64,000 nucleotides of DNA from Nephrocerus scutellatus (lineage: Eukaryota > Arthropoda > Insecta > Diptera > Pipunculidae). Below the pieces are notes generated by a model. That model was not told the origin of the DNA, searched no databases, and saw only the letters and a list, made by a program, of their open reading frames with translations. The DNA lies in assembly GCA_947095585.1 (NCBI GenBank), contig OX352761.1, positions 27,867,777 through 27,931,776 on the forward strand, read 5' to 3'. Both the position numbers and the translations under genes were made by a program. Each line of letters begins with the position of its first letter. Positions within the stretch are counted from its first letter, which is position 1. Shown in pieces: positions 32,458 through 47,400 of this stretch.

Positions 32458-35400
32458 TTAAAAGAAAATATCTTCAAAAGCATCCTGCTGCTGATGATGA
32501 TTGTGATGAGGCCTGTTTTGAGGTTTCCTAGGAACTATAACATCATTGATCTCGTGTATGATACCATTAGTTGCGATTGTGTCACACTTGGTGATGCCGG
32601 CATTTTCAATTTTTGGTCGACGATCCCTTGTGATGCGGAGATGGTTGCCATTAACAGCTTCGATTGATCGTACAAAAGGCCAGTTAGTTGGGATTATTCC
32701 AGCACAACAAACTACGTCATTAACAATATGCGTCTTTACAACGTCTTCTAATTCAGATTTTTTCTCTGAAAGTTTATGTTGCCAGTCCTCAACTTCGTCA
32801 AAAACATCGTTTTTAGGCACAAGTAAAGTGTAGCCTTCGCTCATGTTCTCTAGGAGATTGGTCAAATTTGCAGATTGAACGAGTGACAAGAATTTACTAT
32901 AGTTGGGATTGGATTCCAGCATTTTAAGCAGGTTCTATATTGGGAAATCGCAAAGTATTGTAAATTTCAGCTTGTATGTAAACTACGCGCTATTAAATAC
33001 TTACCATCTTTGGTGGAGATAACAATTTGTCAACTTGATGCAAAACGGAACCGCAGCTTTCATCGTCAAAATGAACCAACCTAGCACAATTTACTGTTGC
33101 TCTATTCATTACATTCGTGAACAATGAATGAGTAGAGTACAAATTCACACGAAGATTAGAACCTGCCACGGTTGGTATTAGTTTCTCTGTCAGATCGCAG
33201 GTTTTCGTCATTGTCTGGACGACATGATAGTTAAGGAAATTTTTGCATTCCTCGTTATTTCGTAGCTCTTCTGGTGATTCGTTCAGTTTTCTAATCCAAG
33301 TTGATTCCTCAAATGCCTTATCGGTTGGTGCAAAAACCGTTACATTGTCAAAGTCATCAAACTTATCTTGAAGGCCGCAAACATCGATTAGATTCTTAAA
33401 TATTGTAACATTTTTTTGCTTCATCAATGTTGTAATTGGGAGTGCAGTTGCAGTTGGTAAAATCGTATCGATAACGTGAACCACTCCGTTGCTGCCCATC
33501 AGATCGCTTTCAACAATTCGGGCGATTCCATTAATAATTACTTGTTGTTCTCCAGCTAGATTGGAAATTTCAGATTTTCCGTCAGATCTGTTAAAGTGCA
33601 TGGGTTCTCCCAGCAGATTGTAGGCTGTTGTCTTCGCTTTAGCGACAGCAGCAACCGAGCAGAACGTTAGGTCCAGCATATGGTTTTTCAAAATGTCTAA
33701 AAATGTTAAAGAGTTAGGAGATTATTTTGGGATAAATGTTTTACAAATTTGTAAATATATCAATCACTTTATACTTGATATAGCACCTCATTAGTAAGTG
33801 GTCCATACAGAAAAAGAATATTCCAAAGAAAAAAATAGATAAAGATCTGCAAGTTTTCGAAACTCTCGCTAGACAAAAATAATATGTAGCTTAAATCGGA
33901 ATTTATCACTTCCAATATTGCAATAACCTCAAAGATGATCATAATTATAACCGCTTATTGCTTTAACAGGGTATACATGCTGGAGGCAATGGCGTTTACA
34001 AAAATACTAATGCACATTATCATGTATTCATGTATCATGCATAGGCTCAAAACCTTCTCTACAGAAAGCCCAACTGTTCCGGTGTTACACAGAAACATGC
34101 TTAGAAAAATCCCAAACGTTTATGTATTGATAATCAACTAAAGAGCAAAATCCATATAAAATTGTTCTGTTTCCCACTACCACATCTTACGTTTCTCGCT
34201 CTTTGCGACTACTTATTTTTTGTACACTGTATTCACATCCCACAAACACAGACGCGTTTGGGATTGGTTTACAGCATTAGTATGCGTACAGTTGGGCTTT
34301 CTATAAAGATAGTTTTGCATAGGCCTGACACGCCATGAGGAAGTAATGGTGTATAGGATAATGTATCCAAACATTGGGTAGGATGTGTCGGATACACGGT
34401 TGCGGGTTTTGAGCGTAATGTGTATAAGAACATCGCTTGTACATTTTTAGTTTATGAAATTGTGACAAGGTTTCGAGATTCTCAAATAAGATAAGTAGAT
34501 GTTCTTTTAAAAATCGTATAATATTTAAGCTACTACATTAAATACTTATAAGCAAACTGCTAAAACCCCTCTAATTTCAAAGGTTGTCTCTCAATTGACA
34601 ACTGCCTCAACCTTAAAATTTTGTTCACGTTACTTGTTTTTTTGAAACTTCCTGTTAACTAAGCTTCGAAGGATATCTACTTACACATTTGGCCTAATAT
34701 TGTCTTATTTTAGTAAAATCTTTTTTTTTATTTTCTTTACATAGAAAAAGGAAATATAGTTATATAGTTATCATGAAAATTTTCGAAATCGGGATTTTTG
34801 TAGATTTACCCATTTATGTATCTCCTGATTCAGAAAAAGCCTGTTACAACTCTACATTCCAGAAGGCTGAATCTATGGGGATGAAAATTCATATTTAAGC
34901 TTTTTACATGAATTGGGAGGTCCCAGTTGATGTTATCTAACCGTGAGTGGCACTTTACTTGGACAGTTTTTTAAGTTTTTGCAAAAATTTAAAAAATTCG
35001 GTTATAGAAATCTGTTAAGTGCAAAAAAAAAAATTTTAAAATTTTAAAAATATACATTTACTGAAGATTCCGGCCCGTCCGTAAAACAAAGTCTTATTGT
35101 GGCCAAAGCTCCAATTTTATTTAGTTTAAACTAGGGTTTCTTTCAATTTTTGCTTTATTTTTAATTGTCTTCAGTTAATTTTCGGTCGAAACAGATAAGA
35201 TAAAAATGTCATATGATGTCATATGAAAAATGTCATACATAGTCGAACAATATAATCCATGGCGTCATCTAGAAGAATCAAGTGCAGTAGCATTTCTGTC
35301 TTCATTTCCTTAAATAGAAAATAAGTTGAGCCTCATAGCCTAACTTCGATTTCATGTTGCTTAATGTTTTGAAAAAGTGAAGAATTCAGTTAATTTTTTT

Positions 35401-38400
35401 ATATACAGGGATTTGGGATGCTAATCCGTTAAGGGGTGATTCCTTGGTTCATTCTGAGCAAATAAAATCGTATGGGAGGGGGGGGGGTCAATTATTGATA
35501 TCCTTTGAGATGCAGTTGGGTCAGAAAAAAAAATACACACAAATATTAAACTGTAAACATCTGGCTAACGGTAAATACTCGTATTTGATATTTTGTGTGC
35601 GGTTACTGTCTCTGCTTCGGTACTCTTGTGTGGCGATTATTGTTGAGCAAGCAGTGTCTTTTTTTAAGTAAGCAGTGTCTTTTGTATTTTTGCTCCGCCA
35701 TCTCCTCAAGAGACGACCGGCAAATCCGGGCTAGAATGGAATTTGTGGAGTCTGATTCCATGGACTTTAGCGCAGCCTGGCTATCCGAGAAAATGTGGAT
35801 ATCCTTAACAGATATGACATTACTCTTCAGTCATGACAAGGCTTCCTTAATAGCCATGATTTCAGCTTGGAAAACACTACAGTGATCAGGAAGACGGAAA
35901 GAGAGACTTAGATTTAGTCTTTTTGAAAAGACACCTCCGCCAACCCCTTCATCAGTTTTTCACACATCTGTGTAGAAGTGAATTCCTTCATTTTCCAAGT
36001 TGATACCTTCCTCCCAAGAAGACCTGGAGGGGATGGTGACCTGGAAGTTTTTGTTGAAGTGGAGCTGCGGAATGGTGTAGTCTAAGTTGACAAGTGGATT
36101 CCTGACTGAATTCAGGATAGAAGAGTGGCCGAAATCATTCACGGCCCACTGAGAGATTGCTGTGAGGCGAGTAGCCGCGCTTGCATTCAGTTGTCGGCCG
36201 AAGATGTCGAGTGGAGCAAGGTTGAGCAGAATGTCCAGTGCAGCAGAGGGTGTTGTACGAAGCGCTCCGCTCACACAAAGACAAGCTGATCTTTGGACTC
36301 TGCTTAGTTTGTCGCGATTGATCGCTTTATCTAATACAGTCCACCAAACAGCCACACTGTATAGCAGAATAGGTCCGACTAATGCTGTGTACAGCCAATG
36401 AGTGATATGCGGTTGAAGACCCCATTTACTTCCTATGGCTTTTTTGCTTGAGAAGAGTACCACTGTGGCTTTACGGACTCTTTCTTGTACGTTGATTTTC
36501 CAGCTCAGCTTCCTGTCAGCTTCCTGCTATGGCAACGTCGTCCGCATAGGCGATCACTCCGCAGCCCTCCTCATTTGCGGGGTGCCTCTGCTGACAAATC
36601 ATTTGGCAGACTACAAACCAAGTCTTGAATTTATGATCCCTTCAAGAACTTATACAAATAATAGACCACCATAAAAGATTTGAGTTTTGTAATTGCTTGA
36701 TTGAAAAGAATTTTGACAAAGATAGTTTTGTGAAACGTATTCTATGGACGGATGATTCTCAATTCACAAGAGATGGCATAACAAACTTTCACAATCTACC
36801 CATGTGGGCTGCTGAAAATCCTCATTCCACATAACAAACATCATTTCAGCACCGCTTCAGTATGGGCTGGTGTAATTGGCGATAATTTAATTGGACTTAT
36901 TACCATCGACATTAAATAGTAAACGTTATTTATAATTATTACAAAATGATTTGCCACTCCTCCTTGATGATATTTCGGTTTTAAGTAGATTCTTGCACAC
37001 ATACCAACATTATGGTACACCTAATCACTACGGTATAAATGTTAAGAATTGGTTAAATGAAAATTACCCAAATAATTGGATTGGAAGAAATGGTCCAATT
37101 CATTGGCCTGCAAGAACCCCAGATCTAACAGTATTAGATTTTTCTGTATGGGGAACGATGAAGTCGCTTGTATACTTCAAAGAAATTGATACAAAAGAAG
37201 AACTTATACAACGAATACACACAGCAGCTCAACAGATAAGGGAAGACTTACCAAGAATTGAAATAACCAAAGGCATACTTAGACGAATATTAGCCTGTAT
37301 TCAATCACATGGAGGACATTGTGAGCATCTTTTATAACTACATGTAGTAGTTTTTACCTAATAAAATATTTCAAAATTAGTTAATTTTTTCATCACATAA
37401 TCAAATCTTTATACTGCAATATATCGAGAGTCTCGAGCAAAACTTTGTATTAGGGGTTTTAGAGAATATCCAGGCGAATTAAAATAAGGTAAAACAAATC
37501 AAAAATTATAACGGTTTCTTTTGAGAAAAATTGAATTTTATAAAAAAATCATTTTTTTTTACTTTAACATCAAAGCTCTCAAACGGATGCAGATGCCAGA
37601 TAACCACTTAGATCTTAGATTAGCCTATACAATTACAAGACTCTCCGATAAATATTTTGGAAGTTACAGTGTAATATTTGTGTACTTTTTTTTCTGAACA
37701 ACATTTTTAAACACCCTGCATCTCAAAGGAAATCAAAACTTGACCCCCCTCCCATACGATTTTGTTCTCAGAATAAACAAAGGAATCACCCCTTTACGGA
37801 TTAGCATCCCAAATCTGAACACCATGTATAATTTGCACACGAGTTACGCAAGGCCATCTACCCGACAGGGCACCTCCAAAGCCTCCACGATTGACCGGAC
37901 GCTAAAAGCAGTTGACCTATAGCGATCACTGCCACAGATAACATTTCTTGTTAATTTTGCACCTTGTTCGTTTTTAAATCATAATTGTCAATTTAGCATT
38001 AATCATTATTTTTCATTTTGTTAATTTTGCATTACCTAAATACCAATTGACAATTTAGCACTTATTATTTTACATTTTGTTTATTTTGCATTTATCATTT
38101 CTTAAAGACCAATTGTCAATTTTGCACTAATTGTATTAATGGTTGCTAAAACAAAGCTGTAGAAAGAATTGTGTTTTCAATTATAGAATCAGAATCAGAA
38201 AAATGTACACTCTTTTTTTATTCTCTGTACGAGCTAAATTCGTAACTCACGCGTAAAGTGAGGGTTCGCACCCTTATAATGTTAAGGTATATGCTTGGAA
38301 CAGCGTGGGCGTTAAGAAAAACGAGGAGAAGACGTCTATGAGCTTGTGTTTTGAAAGCCTGTGGATCATAGTGATGTGGAAAGACAGAGCATTCCACATA

Positions 38401-41400
38401 CGTGTTGTACGTCTGAAGGACGAATCCCTGAACTTAACTGTACGTCCCCGGTTTTTCATTTTCCTCGATGCAAGTGCCATTCATGCATTATGGCATTGGA
38501 TTTATGATTCCCTTAGCCGAAAGAAGACAGCATTGGGTTTTAGAATCGCTAAATTCTACTCGATTGTTTTCTCCCCATTTGTTGATAATCAAGAGTTACT
38601 GCTACTATTAAGGAAAACATAGCCCAAAAGGGCGACCAATAAACCTTTCCAAAAACTATTTTTTTTAAATCCACGACACATCACACATATACGCACAATG
38701 GCACGCAAACGCTACTTACTTAATGCACATCCCTTTCCTTCCTTTAGAGTTTTCCTTAGATTATTATCCAATTTTTCGAATGCAAAATCGTTTGGCACAA
38801 ATACAGTTACGGGTTTGTCACCTTCGAGAAGTTCACTTAGGTTGGTTTTTTCCAAAACGTTCCTCATAAAAGCCATATCACTGCGTTGCCTAATTATGTC
38901 CATAACATTCATTTTGACTGGCTTGATTACTTTGCTCACAGTATGTATCATGCCTTTTTCAGCCATTTTGTCGTGCTTAACAATTGGTGCACAATTGGCT
39001 GTATACCTGAACGGTTCTTCGCCAATATTCGGTGGCATTTGATAGGCATTTATGCGAATCTTATGCTCGCCATTTTTTGTTTTGAGGACATCTTCATTTG
39101 AAATATCATCTAAACTGATAATTCCATCAACGGCATGATTGAGGATTAATTCTCTTGTTGGCATTCCAGATTGATCACGCGATACAACCAAATTCTAAAG
39201 TAGAAACAAGAAATTAAATAATTCTTGAAGATAATCCAACTCGTATGCAAAAAGATTGATATGAATCTGTGCGAAACGTACGTTTTCATTCAGCACTTGG
39301 TCGGCGAACTCATTGTACGCTTCATCGGTTGGAGCGAAAAGTGTAACATCTTTGGCAAACATCTCATCCAAGTCGATATTCTGCTTGACACTGTTTATGA
39401 ACTCTTTGGCACCCATGTCAGTTGCGGTTTGCTCGATATTTTTAATTTCCACTTTGGCACATGGTGTTGTGACATCAGCGTTACGTGGTCGGCCGTAACC
39501 GTGACAGCACTGCTTTTTAACAGTTAATGTTTTTTTTTCGCCATTACGGTTAAGGCTAGTAGTATGTTAATAGGGACAGTAAATAAAACCAGAATATAAT
39601 TATTGCAAATCGATACTATTATAAGTATCTACTTACGTCTTTGTGCAGATATGCTTATTATGCTTTTCGACGCAAGAGTTTAGACTGAAATGAAATCCGC
39701 TAAACAGAGCTGGCGGCATTACATCTGATTCGGATGAGCTACTGATTTCAGTTCCAGTTTCTTTGGTGTCGGCCATATCTTCTTCTTCTTCACGGTCAGT
39801 GCAAACATTTGGACTGTTAACATAAGAATGCGGTTAAATTTTGAGAAATTTTATATGGTAAATTATTAAAAAAAATTATCAGAAATAGACGGTCAATTTT
39901 TACTCCAAGCCCAAACTCTAAAAAGTCTTTACAGCAAACATATACCAAGGGCTGCGGCCAAGAATTCAGCAGGTGCACAGTTTATGCTGAATGTTGGTCA
40001 AAAATTCAGTTTTGCAGTCAAAGCAGCGAAGCGTATTCGATAAAAATGCAGTAAAAAAATCGACTGCGCAGTTTACGCAGCCACTTTAAATCAGATGCAA
40101 ATCCGAATATGTAATTTTGCTAAAAGCAGACTGTGCAGAAGAAGCTGCGAGCAGGTGCGATAGCAGAACCGTTTACAGAATCACCAAAGAGCTGACAGGT
40201 GGTCACCGCTCTAGCCAACATTCGGTGAAAGGCAGGTTTCTGCACTGGATCCTTTTGTGTAGACCACATCAACACCCTGCGGATCATTATTGAACAGTGC
40301 GTTTAATTCCGGTCACCACTGCACCTGCTGTTCATCGATTTTGAGAAGACGTTTGATAGTGTCAACAGACAGTTTATCTGGATCGCTTTGCGCAGGAGAG
40401 GTATACCCGATAAACTAATAGCTATTATTAAAGCAACCTATGATGGCTCTAAATGTCATGTGCTGCATAGATGAAAGCTGTCAGAGGAATTCGAGATCCT
40501 AAGTGGGGTACGACAAGGTTGCATTCTATCGCCGAAACTCTTTTTGTTGGTGATTAGCGATGTGCTTCGCGCAGCTTTATCTACTGGAAACGGAGGAATT
40601 CGTTGGACTCTTACATCTCAACTCAAACACCTGGACTACGCTGACGACGTTTGTTTACTCTCACACAGGATTATGGAGCTGCACCAAATTACAATAAATG
40701 TGGAGAGGGTGGCAAATGTTGCGGGTTTGAAGACTAACACTGCCAAAACCAAAATCATCAACCTCGGCACTAACTCAATAACTCAAGTTAACATTGCTGG
40801 ACAACCGGTAGAGAGAGTAGAGAGTTTCCAATATCTTGGGAGTATTGTCTCGACCGAAGGTGGAACCGAACAGGACATTGTCAACCGAATCGGCAAAACC
40901 AAATCAGTGTTTCGAGTGTTAAAAGCTGCGACTGTTCCGTTTAAATGTTAAATCTGTGCTGTTGTATGGGTGCAGCACTTGGAAGGTGACCGCTACTATC
41001 ACAAAAACTTAACGTTCATAAATAGTTGCCTACGGAACATCTTAAGGGTTTTCTGGCCTAACCGTATCTCTAACGAACATCTTTAACAAGGAACGGGTCA
41101 GGAACCAATAGGCACAACCATCCAACGACGATAGTGGCAGTGGATTGGTCATACACTCCGAAAAGGCGACAGTTCCATAGCAAACTACGCAATGCAATGG
41201 AATCCGTTATCTCAGGATGTTAGAAGAACGGGTCGTCCGAGAAATACATGGCGCAGAACAGTTGAGGAGTAGTCACGGCTATTGGGGAAGAGTTGGAGAG
41301 CTGAAGCTCATTGCCAGAAACCACACGCGATGGTGCTTAGACGTCCTATATCCCCTTGTGGGTCCTAGGTTCTCCCACAAGGGGATATAGGACATAAAGA

Positions 41401-44400
41401 AAAGAAGAGACTGTAAGTCGGTTTAACATTTTTTTTGTGCAGCACAAGCCGAGCAGCTGCTGAATTCTTGACAGCAGCCAGGTTTCTTCCATAGCGTTTT
41501 CAAAGGAAAAAAAAATTTACACCGGACTCACTTGCTCGCTGACTGAATATCAAGAAAGAAAACATTTTCGTAAATAGCTGCCAAGATAATTCACACCTAA
41601 ATCGCAGCGATATCTGCTAACACCAAACAGACCAATTACCGAAGTTATATCATTAATTTTGGAGTCAAAATAAACATAAATAAATTCCTGATAACCGTTT
41701 AAAACTCGCAGGCCTCGTAAAGTTGAAAATTTTTTTGGCGGAAAAGACGTTTTTCTTTTTACATATAAGCTTATTGCGAAGTGAGAAACCTCTGAATGAC
41801 TTACGCCACGACAATAAGGTGGGCTATCCTCTTTATTAAAATTAAAAATCGAAAATATATCACATTCCTCACGTTTGTAGCCGGTTTCAATTTGTTTTCT
41901 CAGAATTCTCTCTGATTAACTGAAGAAGCAATACGGAAAACGATCACGAAATCAAAACGACGCGAGTCCAAATGCTTTAATCAATGGATCATGGTCAGAG
42001 AAAACTACAAAAAATACGGACCAAGAAAAAATTACAAACAATGATGCAAGTGAGCTTCTAAATTCTTGGATTTTCCATTGTACCTACAATTAGGTACTTC
42101 AGTAACTTGTATATGTCTTTCTTAAGGACCAATAGATTATAACTATAAGTATCTAATCCAATATTACCCCCATGCCCGTTGAAGAATTAAAACCTACCAG
42201 CTTTCTTATTTGCAGAGCGCTCGCCAAAGATGTGGAAAGCGTCCGCTTGATCAGTCAGTCCTTTTGTATGTTCATATGTAAACGAAACGAGGCCGGCGAG
42301 ATGGGGATGAACAACCTCAGGGCAAGTAAGAATGACTGGAAGAAAGCCTCGGAGGTCTGTACTGAAGAAAGAATCCGATGGGCAATAAAAAGCTTCCAGC
42401 CCTATGAATCGCTCGGTGTGGACGGGGTAATCACTGCAGTCATGCAAACTAGATTAGATAATCTCCTTCCACACCTCTTAAGAATATTTAGAAGCAGTCT
42501 AGCATTAGGGTATATACCGACAAGCTGGAGAAGGGCAAGGTGCTATTCATACCGAAAGTGGGGAAGAGAGATCACAACCATCGTAAGTCCTACAGACCAA
42601 TAGGTCTAACTTCGTTCGTCGTCCTAAAGACTATCAAAAAGGTTGTCAACAATTACATAAGGTCGGAAGTACTGGGAAGAGAACCACTACACTCCAGTCA
42701 ACATGCGTACAACATGCGAGCAGGCAGATCTACGGAGACCGCTGGCAGATTGTATAGATGTGTCCCTTGCTAGTAAAGAAATCGCGCGAATGCACCCGGT
42801 TACCCTAAATTGAGAAGAGATTACTATCAGCAAAAAGGTTAAACACCTGGGATTAATATTTGATAGTAGACTGCTATGGAATAAACACCAACAAGCAGTA
42901 CTTAAAAAATTAAAAAGAGCACTTATGGTGTGCAGAAGGGTGGCAGGATATCTTGGGGCTGAAGAACGAATCCCTGAACTTAACTGTACGTCCGAAGATG
43001 GGCTTAAGGGTAAACTGATGTGCATTTAGAGCGCCACGAGTATTGCGGTTGAATACATGGAGAAGGCATGCAACTGGCTATTTCTCTTGAGCACCGCTGG
43101 TGGAAGAAGCGATAAAACAGTGACAAGCATTAGACGTTCCTGCGGTTCTTAAGCGAATCAATTGATTTCGCAATGTTTTCGTCACCGATAAGTTTTATCG
43201 CACGGTTTTGTATTCTATCTAGTTGATGCAAGGTGGTCTTAGGCGCACCAGACCAGATATGACAATTGTACTCAATTTTAGGGCGAATTAAGGCCTTGTA
43301 GATAGTAGCCAGGTCAGAGGGAGTGAAATATTTCTTGCACCGGGTTACAATTACTACAATTTAAGGCCGGATCCGAACGGCGAATTGATAAGTTTTCCGT
43401 GACAAGTTATTACTCTCGGAACGTTTGTCACCCATTCGCGAGAGGTGGGACACCGTGAAAAATACTTTTGGTGTTACTGGGATTCGAACCACGAACCCTG
43501 CTCAGTAGCCATGCTCATTTCCACTGAGCCACGGGATTTTATCTCGAGTGGTTGAGATAAAATCCAAGGAATCCAAGTTACGTTAGCATGCCTTGTGACA
43601 ACATGGTGTAAAAGCTCGAATTCATGTAGAAGTTTAAAGTCAAAATGAGCATCAAAAATTCAGATCTGAAACTGAATACCAGATACATCCACGAACCATA
43701 AAGTAGTATACGGATGGGTCATAGAAAGCAGAAGGCACGGGTACGTGAGTGCATGGGCCAAGAACCAAATACTCTGAAGCAATAGGGCAGTACCCGAGCA
43801 CTAGTCTGTGGCTTAGGGTACCGGATAATGCAGAATAGGTAAGGCAGCTGCTTCCGTAAGATGGGAAAATCTCCCAGGCCTACGACAAGCAAAGGAAATG
43901 ATGGGGAACTATGACCCAAAGAGGTCACTCTCGATATTGGGACTTAGTAGAAATAATAATTAAAATTAATTTTCATGAGCTAACATCCTATTGTTTAATT
44001 TGAAAGATTCACAATAAAATGTTACAAATTTGTATTAACTAAAACGTGTAGTTAACTGCTATTCATCTCTTTATGTTATCACGTAATAAATTAACAAGGA
44101 GGATAAAAATTAAAAAACACTTTACATTCATGAATTGCATTAGAAAGGGTGTTTTCATTTTACGACTTTTCTTGACGCGAACCGCCGTCTAACCTTACAA
44201 TGCTGCGTTACTTTTTATTTAACGAATAACAAGAAAAATGTTGCTTTTTAAGCCACATTACATAGCTATCTCTAAGAAAAGATTCGAGACGTTCCAAATC
44301 GAACAATGAACGAAATTTCTTCTTCTTGACGAAATTTCTTCTTAAAATCAACAAATAATTTTTTTGTCCGATAACGACTATAAAAATCTGAAGTCATCTA

Positions 44401-47400
44401 AAAATTGCAAGAATTGAATGATCGATTTAAAAAAAAATGGATTGCTAAGTAAAACCAACACATTATAACACCCTTTATATTACAAATGAAATGCAACAAA
44501 CCGCAATGCAATGAAATCATTACTTATAGTACCCGCGATTAACTCAATGAACAATTTAATGAACCACTAACTACTCAGCTACTATGCTACAACAAGTAGA
44601 AGCTATTTCCACCACTTAATAAACCATACTAGTGTGGGTATAGTACAAATACAATGCATATTTTTTAACGACCTCTTGTTAAACGGAGGAAACTAATAAA
44701 CAGCAAATAAAATCCCCCTGATTATCTAGGGTCAAAGCAGTATCAAGAGCTGAGCGCTAAGCCACTCTGGTCTATCTATAATTTTGTATTTATGTACATA
44801 GATTGTATGTACATAGTTATGTCTTGATTAATTTTTATTAAAAGTTCTGTCTTTCATACTGCAATCCAATGATCTTCAATTTTGTATCTCTAATACTAAA
44901 ACATTTATGTAAAAAAAATACCAATACCAAAACTTACCCCTTCCACCATGGTTCTAAGCGGCTTCCAAATCCAAATCCACCAAATGATGAAAATATCGGA
45001 CTATCGTAGAATGGGAATGAATGTTGGAAGAAAACATTGGCTCCCTGATTTTGAGGAACATCTGAAGTTACAACGTCAACTTCTAAAATGCAAAAAAATA
45101 TATGATTTAAATTTCATTCTCGCAAACATCCAACGCAAACAAAAGTACATACCAAAGGGCTTAGCATGCAAGCTTGGACCTTCCGTACGCTGTTCAACGG
45201 TTTCATATGATTCAGCATCATGATCGAAACTGCTAAAAGTCGCAAAAGGGTTATTAGCAAGAACCGACCACATTTGGGGAAGTTCGAGAGGTGACCGTGT
45301 TTGTTGTGGTGGTGGTAATGAATGTGGTATATGAACTGAGGGTGACATGCGTGTGAAGCTACAAGTTAATACCAAATTTTATATTCGTTAAAAGCTAATT
45401 TCAATTAATAAATAAATAATTTTTGTTAGTAAAATGTTTGTTAGTCAGTGATTCACACCAGAATTGTAATATATGTATAAATTTGAATATAATTATTGAA
45501 TTTACTTGACAAACTATATGCCTGTTTTGAAAATAGCAAAAAGCAATAGTGGCGCGTAGCGGGAACTCTGTGAAGTTGTGATTGTGATTTATATTAAAAT
45601 GTTGGAAGTTTAGATTAAATATGGAAAGGCTGTTGTCTATGAACAATGAAACCATGATATCTTTTAAGGATATCATGTATATGATATAAAGTGTGACCTC
45701 AATAAAAGCAACCCTCGATACGCGCAACTCCTTGATAAAAGCAACAGCTAAAATCTAACCATTGTTGACTCAGTAATTGTAACTTAAAAAAAAGTGACTT
45801 GATAAACGCAACTTTTGTATCATGAAGTCTTATTTCGTTTTCTATATGCAGCTCTTTCTTCTTGTTTACTTTTGCTATGTCTGGGCAGTTATTTTACTGC
45901 TATTTTCGGAACTATTATAACATGTTTGTATATGATGCGTGAGTTTTGTATTGCAAGCGCATTTAGTTAACATTTTTTCTGTGGTCGGTAGTGTTCGGGT
46001 TGCATTGTTGTTTGTTAGTTATGGCTATCGGGAAAAAAGTTCCTAAGCTTTCTATAAAGCAAAAAAGTTAAATTTTGGATAAATTACATAAGGGTGTATC
46101 GGCTAAATCGCTTCCCGAAACATATACGGTGAACAAATTAAGCATAAGCAGAATCAAGAAGAAAGAAGATGCGCTACGAAAATTGCTTTCTAATGCTGAA
46201 TCTGGATCGGAAATGCGTGTGAGTTTCCACTTATGGAAAAAGAGGCAGCCTTCAATGCCTGGTTTTCAAATTTAATAAAACGGAATGGAATTCGAATGCT
46301 CAAAATTTGTGAAGAAAAGCTGTCAAATAAACCGAAACTTGTTGAGCCATTTTCGATAGAGTTCAAAAATAAAATCAAAGTGCTCGGTTTATCACCAGAA
46401 CAAATCTACAATGCAAACGAGTCCGGCCTATTTTTTTAACGTATGCCAAATAAAACGCTTGTGAACTTCAAAGAAAGCGCCCAAGGTCGGAAGGCGCTGC
46501 GAATACCATAGTGTATTAGTAACAACCCTGTCATTTGTAAGGGCAACAAAAATGCATGGATGACATTCGCATTATTTGAAGATTGGTTTCACTCAACGTT
46601 TGTACCAGAGGTATGTTCATTGAAAATTATTTTATAGACTTTTACAACTTTTTCTGTTTTTATCTCCCTTTTTCTTGGTTAAGGTAAGACAATTTCTTGG
46701 ATCAAAAAATCTTCCGAAGAAGGCTCTGTTGCTGTTGGACAATGCAACATATGACCCAAAGGATGATGAAAAGTGAAATGTCACCATGTGTTTACCAGCA
46801 AACTGCACTGCTATTATCCAGCCGATGGATCAAAATGTGATCAACTTGACTAAACTTTATTATAAAAAAAAAGTCTGTAAGCACATATGTGCGGTAGCGA
46901 AGGGTCTGATTTGGAAAGCAAAGTTAAGGCATTTAATTTAAGCCATGCCATATGTCTCCTGGCACATTATAATTGTGCGGCTAAAGAAGGAAGGTCGATA
47001 CGTGCGCAGATGGGCTCAATCGTGGACACCTGGGCTCGAGCTGAGGTATTACGTATTGGTTGAAAGATTGGCGGGATGTCCCTGGATATTTCTTTTGAAC
47101 ACTGCTTGTGGAAAAAGCACTAAAACAGTGACAAACAGGAAACATTTCTGCGATTGATTGTTTTCGCGAAATGTTGATCACCAATAAGTTTTACGCGCGG
47201 TTCTGTATTCTGTCTAGTAGGTGCAATGGGGTTTTTGAAAAACATGGCCAGGCAATACAATAACTGTGTTGAAGTTTTGGGCCTTGTAGATAACCAGGTC
47301 AGACGGAGTGAGATACTTCTTGCACCGTTATAGGAAACGTAAACATTTCGCAGAATATTAACGATGGCATGTGTGGTCGTTTCGACGAAGCTTGTTCTAG

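Noticed and set aside
35595..35885. Plus-strand ORF of 96 aa
   Set aside because: It is antisense to the RNase H part of the LOA-type LINE read on the minus strand.
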